Part shown: piece by piece, positions 56,016-64,000 of the stretch
How the letters are laid out: the number at the start of each line of letters is the position of its first letter
How positions within the stretch are numbered: position 1 is the stretch's first letter
NCBI GenBank assembly: GCA_036417435.1
Contig: CM070911.1
Span: 7,688,001-7,752,000, forward strand
Origin: Inia geoffrensis
Lineage: Eukaryota > Chordata > Mammalia > Artiodactyla > Iniidae
Length of the DNA: 64,000 nt
Reading direction: 5' to 3'
Program-made: the position numbers and the translations under genes
The notes under the pieces: model-generated
What the model saw: the letters and a program-made list of their open reading frames with translations, nothing else
The model's database searches: none
Told to the model about the DNA's origin: nothing

Positions 56016-57589
56016 TTCTCCACACAGCTGCCACCACCTTGTCCCTCTTTGGGATTCCTGAGATCAGGATGTCCAGGAGGCAGTGTCTCAAGGCTTCTTT
56101 GCTGCTATTTCTCCACGCTTGCATGCATCCCACCGCACTGGGGGTTTTCAGTCAGTCCTGCAGGTGCGTAAATAAATGTCACAGACAAAGCCAAAGGCCC
56201 TGGGACCTCACAAGCCCTTGGACGACTCATCCCCTGACTTCTGTCAAGTAAACGGTGACTGCAGTCTGCTCAGAACTTTCCTGAGCCCCTTCTCAGAAGG
56301 TTCCCGAATGCCCGTGTACTTAGCACAGACCCCTTGAAGTGTGACACATCCTTCTCGCAGTGACGGCGGTCTGGAGCTCCTGCAGGGTAAGGCCGTGACT
56401 CAGGCCCATGAGCCTTCCCCGAGCAAAGCGCTGACGCACAGCAGGCTCTCCAGGATAATAAGTGGATAAAGAAATCAAGGCTGGAAAGGTTACACCGTGT
56501 CCTCAGGGCTAGAAGCTACAAAGTATCTCGGAGCGGAAGTCTGGGTACCAGGATCCTGGAGCGGCTGCCCGCACCTAGTTATCAGAAGCCGCCGGCACTC
56601 GCGGTAGAGAATGTTCCTTTCTCCCAGCCCTCATCAGTGCTTCTCTGTATTTCACTTATCTTTTGATGATGCCACAGGGACCCAGAATTCTAAAATAAAT
56701 TCCTCATCCTCCTGCAACCCCCAAATGTCTGAAGAAGAGCTAAACCCGGCATTATGAATTTTCTCAATACTGTTGAGGAATCCCAACAGCTTATACAATA
56801 AGCACAACGCAGAGCGGAAAAAAAATCCCCAATGCATTTTAATTTTTTTTTCTGGCGGCAGCAGCTGCATGATTTCAAAAGGAGGCAGCAATTCCATTTC
56901 CATTCGGGCTCCATTTCTGGGCAGAGATTAAAAAGGTAAAAATCTCAAGCTGGATCAAACGGAAGCTCTGTTTCTATGTGGGCCACAGGTGCTACCCGCA
57001 GCTGTGTGCTTTGGAGAGAAAATGACTCTCAGTGGACAGAGAACATTCCAGAACCTTCTAGATTTGTATGCCTCCTCCTCTGAAAGGCTTCCCTCCCTCC
57101 TGGGGGTCCAGGCACAGACCTCTGGCAGGCACCACCCTGTGGTACTGCCCCAGGCATCCACTGGCCCCTGGCCCCTCCGGATTGGGGCTCTGAGGGATGT
57201 ACTCTCCTTGGGCCTGGACGGCCCAGGTGCTCAGTGAACAGGTTTTGACTGGATGAAGGACCAGGGCTCCTGTGGCCTAGGGGAGTCTGCCGGGTCCTTC
57301 GTTTTATAAACACAGAGAGGTAGGCTCTCCCCTTCCCTTTGGACATTGCGCGGCCGGCACACGGTGGCCACTCAGAAAATGTTTGTCGAATGAATTGATT
57401 TTATAGCATGTGTTTATGAAATTAACAATACTTCTGTGTTTCTCCAGCACTTATTCTGGGTCAGCCACCACTTCACATTTTACCTGCAGGCCTGAGGTCC
57501 TGCGGACCTCACAAGCAGTCCGTGAGCCGACACGCGTTATTTTTCTTTTAGACGTGACAAGGCAAGAGAGGTTCAGGGTCACAGGGCTG
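56016..57589. other. Intergenic sequence, nothing recognised
   Basis: Mostly unique sequence with short MIR-like patches. No gene was identified. Confidence 0.45.
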
Positions 57590-57900
57590 GTAGGTGAGGG
57601 CGGCGCGCGGCACACCCAAGACCGTCGGACTCCAGGGCCCGTGTTCCTGACCTTACAAGACCGCAGTGAATCAATGCGACTCCACGTTCCCACCCATCAC
57701 CTTCTGGGCTTCCTTCCTGGGCTTGTTTCTTGCAGCCCCGCGTCCTCCGCGCTCTCGATGCCCGCGGCTCAGGCCGGGACGAAAGCGGCGGGAGGGGAGC
57801 CGCGTGGCCGGCGTCTCCCAGCAGGTGGCGCTGCGGACTGGCGTGGGGGCAGCGCCGCGGCCCGGGAGGCCGGGAGGCTGGCGGGGAACAGGAAGTAGGG
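57590..57900. promoter_or_regulatory. Isolated CpG-rich block about 19 kb upstream of PDIA6
   Basis: A clear rise in CpG density (cggcgcgcggcac, ccgcgctctcgatgcccgcg, gcagcgccgcggcccgg) stands among CpG-poor sequence. It contains a full CTCF-type motif. It could be an enhancer, a boundary or an alternative promoter. No exon is asserted. Confidence 0.6.
57818..57833 (+). promoter_or_regulatory. Strong CTCF motif
   Basis: CCAGCAGGTGGCGCTG fits the core consensus CCASYAGRKGGCRSYR at all 16 positions by eye, inside the CpG-rich block. Confidence 0.78.
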
Positions 57901-58411
57901 CTCCTAAGTGCGTTTGAATCCCTTTCTGGGGGAGCGAAATCAAGCCATAGCTTTCGTGAACAAAACACTTTGTTTTGGACTAAGACTAAACAAAGTTTGA
58001 CTTGGACCCGGGAGGACGTCGGTGCAGAGTGCTGGCCCGGATTCCACCCTCAAGTGTCACCTTTCCTCGGGACCGTAGCCTCAGCCCTCAAGTTAAGTAA
58101 GGGCTGCAACCTTGCCTGGAAGCTGTAAAGCGCTGTTCCAGCCTGAGATGATCCTATTAACCGAGGTGAGGGCAATGTGTCACTTGATCCTCGGCCTGTT
58201 TCCTCCTGTTTTGGCTGGTTCTCTGTGACAGAACTTCTTAGAGCTCTGCATGAAGTGACAGTGGCCATTTGTCAATGTGGACAGTGACAGCAGTAGCTGA
58301 AACAAACTCTTGCTTCCTGCCTTACCTGGTCTAATTCTCGCACAGAGGGAGGGCAAAATCTGGAAGCAGCATCTCAAATCTGGCATTTGGAAAGAGAGGC
58401 AACACCCCCAT
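57901..58411. other. Intergenic sequence, nothing recognised
   Basis: No gene, RNA or clear repeat was seen between the CpG block and the next SINE. Confidence 0.45.
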
Positions 58412-58425
58412 CTTATAAGTAATAT

Positions 58426-58761
58426 ATATATTTTTTAATAAATAAATTTATTTATTTATTTTTGGCTGCGTTGGATCTTCGTTGCTGCGCGCGGGCTTTC
58501 TCTAGTTGCAGTGAGTGGGGGCTACTCTTCGTTGCGGTGCGCGGGTTTCTCATTGCAGTGGCTTCTCTTGTTGTGGAGCACGGGCTCTAGGCGTGTGGGC
58601 TTCAGTAGTTGTGGCTCACGGGCTCCAGAGCGCAGGCTCAGTAGTTGTGGCAGAAGGGCTTAGCTGCTTCACGGCATGTGGGATCTTCTCGGACCAGGGC
58701 TTGAACCCGTGTCCCCTGCATTGGCAGGCAGATTCTTAACCACTGTGCCACCAGCGAAGCC
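58426..58761 (-). mobile_element. Long CHR-type SINE with 14-bp target duplication
   Basis: tttatttatttttggctgcg start, then gaacccgtgtcccctgcatt, then ccaccagcgaagc. An exact duplication, cttataagtaatat, lies at 58412-58425 and 58762-58775. Confidence 0.94.
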
Positions 58762-58965
58762 CTTATAAGTAATATGGACACTTGTAAGCATCACTTTTCC
58801 TCACGAAGGGAACAGAACAGGGTGTCCCTCTCTGGTCCTGTTTACCTCAGAGGTGAGACTGACTGGAGAGACCCACAGTGATGGCAGAGGGGACCTCAGG
58901 GGCTGGCTCTGCTCTCCAGCCTGCACACTTGAGGGCTGAGAACAGAAACCCACAAGCAGGTGTTA

Positions 58966-59283
58966 CGGGTTGAATTATGTTCCCTGCCACCGCCCCGCCT
59001 AATTCATGGGTTGAAGTCCTAACCCCCAGCACATCAGAATGTGACCTTATCAGGAAGTAGCGTCATTGCAGATGTAATTAGTTAAGATGAGGTCATCCTG
59101 GAGGAGGCGAGCCCCTAATTCAGTATGACTGGTGTCCTTATAAAGAGGGACCCTCAGAGCAACCAACCCTGCCAACATTTTGATCTTGGACTTTTAGCCC
59201 CAGAAGCGCAAGACCATCAACCTCTGTTGTTTAAGTCCCTCAGTCTGTGGTGCTTTGTTACAGCGGCCCCAGGAACTAACACC
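58966..59283 (+). mobile_element. MLT1-type LTR (ERVL-MaLR)
   Basis: Forward copy: tgttacgggttgaattatgt, tgaagtcctaacccccagca, gcagatgtaattagttaaga and gttgtttaagtccctcagtc. Solitary LTR. Confidence 0.82.
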
Positions 59284-60310
59284 CCGGAGAGCTGTCTGCT
59301 GGATGTGTCCACCCTGGAGGTAAGGAGACCCTCCTCACTGCTGGCCTCACCTTGCCCTCAGGGCTGGAAGAGAAAGGCCTGTCTCTTCAAAAAACTTTCA
59401 ATCTAGGACCGTAGCAGCGGATGAGACGTTAGCCTAGACTCAGGAGGAGTCCCCAGATTCCTGAACCCGAACCTTCTATGTGTGGGGATGGAGAAATCGT
59501 CTTCTTTTACTGTAGAAGGAACTTCTGAGGACCTAAAACCCAAACCCTCATCTTAGAGGTAAAGGATGCTCAGGGCACCCTCAATCCACACCCCTCCTCC
59601 TCTCTCTACCCCTCACCCGCACCTCAGCATCACCTGGGGCCAAGCCCGGGTTCCCCTTCCCCCCAGGCATTTATGTCACCACATCCAGCACAATCAACCA
59701 CACTGAATTCAACAGACCACTCTGAATAGGACCAGCGGCTCTGCCCCAGGGAGTGGAAACCCTGGCTGGAGGGTCAGCTTTCTGTCCCACAAACTGGAAT
59801 CCCCTCCAGGGGGACTGGGGCAGGCGCTGTGGACCCTCTTGCGGGGGGGGGGGTGATGTGGCCACTCTCACCAGTGTTTGGGTCATCCTGTATCCCAGGG
59901 ACTCAAATTAGAGCCTGAAAGAAGGACACATTTACCCAGCTCAGCTGAAGACACGCCTCCATCTGCTGCCTTCAGGGAGGTAAAGTTACATCTTTTTTGG
60001 TACCCAAATACCTTAGCTCTTCCTCAGCACCAAGAACTCATTAAACCATTAAACTCATTGATACATCTGTTTGATAAATTAAAATTACTTTGGTCACTAA
60101 TGGAATGGAAGTGGGGAGCTAGCCCTCTTTTTCTGAGGGTCTCTCTCCTAGGGAGCGGCTATCAGCTAAGGCTCCTGTAGTTCACTTACAGATGGTCACA
60201 CTCCTTTAAGGCTGTCTCGTCCTACAACTGCAGCTGTGGGCACTATCTTGACATCAGGCCTGCAGCATCCTTGTCTAGAATAGAACTGGGATTTTGGAGC
60301 TCTGTGATTT
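59284..60310. other. Intergenic sequence, nothing recognised
   Basis: No gene was recognised. An uninterrupted G run lies near 59,844-59,855. Confidence 0.45.
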
Positions 60311-60319
60311 TAAACAAAT

Positions 60320-60510
60320 TATTTTTAGGCTTTTAAAAAATTAAGATATAGTTCACATGACATAAAATTCACCTTTAAAAGTGTTCAATTCAGTGGTTTT
60401 TGGTTTTGTTTTTTTAATATTCACAAGGTTGTACAGCTATCACCACTGTCTGATTCCAGCACATTTTCTCAGTATTGTGCATTTTTATTCCCACTTGTGT
60501 TCTATGGGGA
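60320..60510 (-). mobile_element. Old L1M 3' fragment
   Basis: gatatagttcacatgacata and gtacagctatcaccactgtc are antisense L1M signatures, similar to the copy at 50,345. Confidence 0.65.
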
Positions 60511-61209
60511 TTTAAAAAAGAAAGAAACAGCTTACTCTGTATAACAAGGAAGGGACGTGTGTCTTGCGCAGAAGCCCTCGGTGTAGCAGGCAGGACCAGG
60601 GAAACCCCCTGGAACTAACTAGCCCTCTAGGCCCTGGTCCTCCACGCACTCTAGCAAGCTGTGTGCACGGAGAGAGGATAGCATCTCTCTGAGGCTCTGT
60701 TTCCCCATCTTTAAAAATTAATAATGGTTAATAATGATATGTCCCCCTTACAACAAGGAAACCCTGCCTCTCTTAAACAATAGAACACCAAAGCTGCCTG
60801 GGTTTGGTGCTGAGAAGGAGAACCTTCTGGAAGCAGCCTGGTTAAGGCCCTGGCTCTGCCCCTCGCTTCCGTTCTTACTGTCACCGCTCTCCCACCCCCT
60901 CTCCTATTCCATTAGCTGTGCCACCAGCACGCTGCCCCCTCCCCCATGCTGGGTACAACCCCCTCTCCAGGACTGACATTCTCATAAAGACTTACTAGAT
61001 ACCCAAGGAGCGCAGCAGAGAGAGGAGAACAGAGCGTATATTATTTATTTGTGCCCCGCTTAGCTCCCCAAAGTATTTGAGGCAGTGTGTAAAGGTAATT
61101 CAATATGACAAGATTTTTAAAAAGTGGGTAATCGGAGAGAAATAAAACGAGGAGAGGAAAAAAAAAGATGAAGCCAGGGTGAGGTTGGGAAAGAAAGCAC
61201 AGATGAAGA
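60511..61209. other. Intergenic sequence, nothing recognised
   Basis: Unique-looking, with no gene or clear repeat. Confidence 0.45.
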
Positions 61210-61420
61210 TGTCCTACAAATATAGACTCGTTTAACCCTCATGACAACCTGGTGAGGCAGGTACTATTATTATCCCCATCTTACAGGCACGGAAGCCCAG
61301 GCACAGGGAGGTTACGTAACTTGCCCAAGGACTCCCAGCTACCGGGTATCGGACCTGGGATTTGAACCGGCAGCCTGGTGGGCAAGTTCATGCAGCCCCT
61401 GCTGCTTCCTGACGTCACAG
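61210..61420 (+). repeat. MIR SINE
   Basis: ctcatgacaacctggtgagg, tatccccatcttacaggcac, taacttgcccaaggactccc and gacctgggatttgaaccggc give a well-preserved MIR. Confidence 0.8.
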
Positions 61421-63189
61421 GCGTGCACAGATGTGGGCAGAGCTGCCCGAGCTGGAGCAGGACAAACAAGGAATATCTTTGAAGTCTTGCATTTTGTCTC
61501 AGAAATCATGTGCATTTTGCGTTTTATTTCATCATATTTCTATATCTGTGCAAAGGGATGTTTAGAATTAGACTTTTATTCTGTTTGAGTTTCAGCCGAG
61601 ACCCTGAAGGATGCTGACCAAAGGGCAAGAGGGATCAGTGGACCGTCTTTGCCGGGAGCCCAGACCTGCTCTACTGGCACGGGCGTCATCACCTCTAGGG
61701 GTTTGGAGGGGTATAGACTGTACAGGGGCTTCTCTTGAGAGCTAAGGGGACCACTTGGATAGACTGGCATGGATCTCAGGAACGGAGGGACCCAGGGATG
61801 ACATCTGAGACCCTCTAGAAACTTCTCGAGGTGAGAGGCACGGTGGTTAGTGTTGGAGGCTGGTGCTCATTCACTCACGTGGTCATTCTACAGATGTTTA
61901 TGGAGGTCCCAGCGTGCGCACACAGGTTCAGGGTGCCAGGGAGGCGGCTGAGAACAAACAGGTTGCCCTGCCCACCTTGTGTTCCAGGAGTAGGGTTGTG
62001 AGAAGCAAGGGGCTGAGGGGTTCTGACTGGACAGCTGGGCGGCCGCTGGGCTGTGGCCTCGATCCCTCCCCTACGCAGGGCCTAAAGCTGATGGCAGCCC
62101 ACGCTGTGCCAGGCACTTTGCATATCGTACCACTAATCCTTATGCTCCAGGAAGGTAGGGATTAAAACCCCCATTTCACAGAGGAAAAATAGAGGCTCAC
62201 AAAGTTCGTGTGAAAGCGGGTGCCGAGGTCCACATGGAGGCTCTTTTGCCCAGAACTGGCCACTCTCCCACCACCTGTAAGTGCTTCTCTCGAGCTCCCA
62301 AAGTGGAGAAAGCAGGAATGGAATCTCCTTGGGATCCATGTCTGCTGGGATCTGACACACATGCCAAGCCTCCAGGCAAGACAGCTCCATTTGGAAACCT
62401 CTCAGGTTTAGTACAGGAGGCTGATCTGGGTGGAGCCCCCCAACCGAGGAAGCAGGTTCCAGGCAATTTGCTTTAATCATTTGTAGGTTTTTATCTTGTG
62501 GACAGTTCCCAGGAGTTTAAGCAAATACTAATTCCAACAAGATTGTTCTCTTAATGATTACGTTGGTTTGTATTAGAAAACAGCTTAATTGGCAGTAAAT
62601 TTATCACAGTTGGAACACTGCAAGATTGTAGGTGATCTCTCCACTGGGTACATTTCACTCAAAGCAGGGTCTCCTGACCCGACCCGGATGGAGAATATGC
62701 ACTTATTTCCAGGAGGAGATCTATGACTGACCAGGGTGGAAGGTGTGCCCCAGGGACACGGAGGTGACACATTGGGAAACAAAGCCCTCGCCACAACCGA
62801 ATGCCCATCTTCTCTGTACTTGAAAGCGCTGCTTCTGAGAAACCAGCACCTGTACTTGGAGAACCTTCTAGTTTCTGGCCTTGCTTCTGGACAGGCCTGT
62901 GTGGAAGTTCTCATTGGCAGCATGGCCCTTGTCCACCTGGACGTCACACAGGGTCACTAAAGGTCACTAAAGCAGAATATGACCTCAGTCAGCTGCAGGT
63001 CTGACCATACGGCGTTTTCCAGAACACAAAGGAGAGAGGACCAAGGTGCTGAGTTTTAAGAAGGAAACAGAAAATGCAAAGTTTCTTTTAGGTTGTTGTT
63101 ATTTGTAAAAGTCTGATTTTTGAAAACATTGGGTGAGTAACAACAGTATTCTTCAGACTCCAGTCCTAATAAACTCTAAAATGTCAGTA
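61421..63189. other. Intergenic sequence with old repeat pieces, no gene
   Basis: A MIR-like piece lies near 62,085-62,200, and a fragment of the unnamed old repeat near 61,870-61,960 (cattctacagatgtttatgg). No gene was recognised. Confidence 0.45.
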
Positions 63190-63850
63190 GTCAGTCATCA
63201 GATATTTATTGAGCACCTACTATGTGCTGGGCACATACTTGGTGCTGGAGACAATAGGCAAGGACAAAGCCAGAGTCCTCCTCCCAGGGGTTTACTTTTT
63301 ACAGACACAGAACAAACAAATACAGTGATCTGAGGTACAGATATATGTGGGAAAGATTATCAGATGAGGCCATGTGGCAGAGGGTGACCAGGAGGACAGT
63401 CCAGCTGCTCAGAAAAGGCCTCTCCTTGGAGCAGGTGCTGAGCAGAGGCCTTAGCAACCAGGAGGCAGCGGGCGAATATCTTGGGGGGTGACAGCAGGCC
63501 CAGCTGAAGGGGCAGCACAGCTAAGACCCTGATACGAGAATGGCATTGGCAGGTTCGAGGCCTAAAACCAGGTCAGTGGGCTTGGCGCATGGTGAGTGAG
63601 CAGGGAGCTGTAGGTATAGAATGAGTGAGGGCAGCAAGCCGGGTCAGAACATGGATTTTATCCTGGCTAAGAAGCCTCTGGAGGGTTGTAAGCAACAAAG
63701 TGACATGGTCTTGTGTGCTGCCTTGTGGGTGGGGCTGCAGGTGGGTGAGCGCAGAGGCAGTGAGCAGGTCAGGGTGCTGGAGGGGTAGAGATGAGAGGCA
63801 CGGTGACTTGAGTGAGTCAGGAAGCAGAGACCACAGCAGTAATTTGCACG
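63190..63850 (+). repeat. Old interspersed repeat, most complete copy of an unnamed family
   Basis: Order of parts: atatttattgagcacctact and atgtgctgggcacatacttg, then a middle with gaaaaggcctctccttggag, then gcaggttcgaggcctaaaac, ggattttatcctggctaaga and ggagggttgtaagcaacaaa. This long pattern recurs in partial copies elsewhere in the window, all in plus orientation. Confidence 0.55.
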
Positions 63851-63891
63851 GGGGAAATGTCATAAAAAGAATGATCAGCTAGCAAAAGGGG

Positions 63892-64000
63892 GTGTTATCG
63901 GCTGGATCGTATCTCCCCCTAGAAGATGTGTTGAAGCCGAAATCTATGGTACTTGTGAGCCTGACCTTATTCGGAAATAGGGTCTTTGCAGATGTAATCA
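63892..64000 (+). mobile_element. MLT1-type LTR, cut by the window end
   Basis: tgttatcggctggatcgtat through aatagggtctttgcagatgt matches the first third of an MLT1 LTR. Confidence 0.8.

Noticed and set aside
30863..58761. tRNA genes suggested by box A/B-like sequence in the CHR elements
   Set aside because: The tRNA-like heads belong to SINEs with poly-A tails and target duplications. No intact cloverleaf was seen.
59125..59406. Open frame inside the MLT1 LTR
   Set aside because: It reads LTR sequence that has no coding function.
38821..64000. Possible KCNF1, the expected next gene in this synteny block
   Set aside because: KCNF1 is a largely single-exon channel gene and would show as an uninterrupted frame of nearly 500 codons. 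None is present, so it lies beyond the window.
1..64000. CRISPR arrays, operons, bacterial mobile elements
   Set aside because: Spliced genes and mammalian repeats throughout. The only direct repeats are simple two-copy tandem duplications and microsatellites.

Overview
The window is nuclear DNA of a placental mammal, almost certainly a cetacean. Two genes have short exons bounded by GT..AG introns, and the rest is dominated by interspersed repeats. The diagnostic repeats are tRNA-derived CHR-type SINEs: a long form of about 280-365 bp, a form of about 210 bp typical of whales and dolphins, and a short form of about 120 bp. No ruminant-style Bov-tA copies were seen. Species was not determined.

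Layout. (1) About 1-15,170, plus strand: the 3' two-thirds of ATP6V1C2, the C2 isoform of the V-ATPase V1 subunit C. Nine coding exons (1,049 to 14,980) give the C-terminal 301 residues without a frameshift. The 5' exons and promoter lie left of the window. (2) About 15,600-38,650, minus strand: the whole of PDIA6 (protein P5), an ER protein disulfide isomerase. Thirteen coding exons sum to 1,323 nt, or 440 residues, with signal peptide, two CGHC thioredoxin domains and a C-terminal KDEL. The two genes are tail to tail, their polyadenylation signals about 470 bp apart. (3) About 38,000-38,820: the CpG-island promoter of PDIA6, with an exact ER-stress response element (CCAAT-N9-CCACG) in PDIA6 orientation and a CRE-like site. 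(4) 38,820-64,000: a gene-free flank upstream of PDIA6, with SINEs, L1 fragments, MLT1 LTRs, MIRs and an isolated CpG-rich block near 57.6-57.9 kb. It carries two strong CTCF-type motifs in the same orientation (54.66 and 57.82 kb). In human the next gene on this side is KCNF1; no part of it was recognised here.

Functionally the genes are not partners. ATP6V1C2 helps build the stalk of the proton pump of acidic compartments and specialised plasma membranes. PDIA6 works in disulfide formation and unfolded-protein-response control in the ER. The gene pair is ordinary conserved mammalian synteny. I found no exotic system. The items most worth a second look are regulatory motifs (ERSE, CTCF), perfect short tandem duplications, a mariner-type hairpin, inverted SINE pairs around PDIA6 exons, and candidate non-B DNA tracts. 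Exon calls rest on recognising the protein families, reading frame and splice sites; repeat names are from memory of consensus sequences, with edges set by target-site duplications where these are visible.
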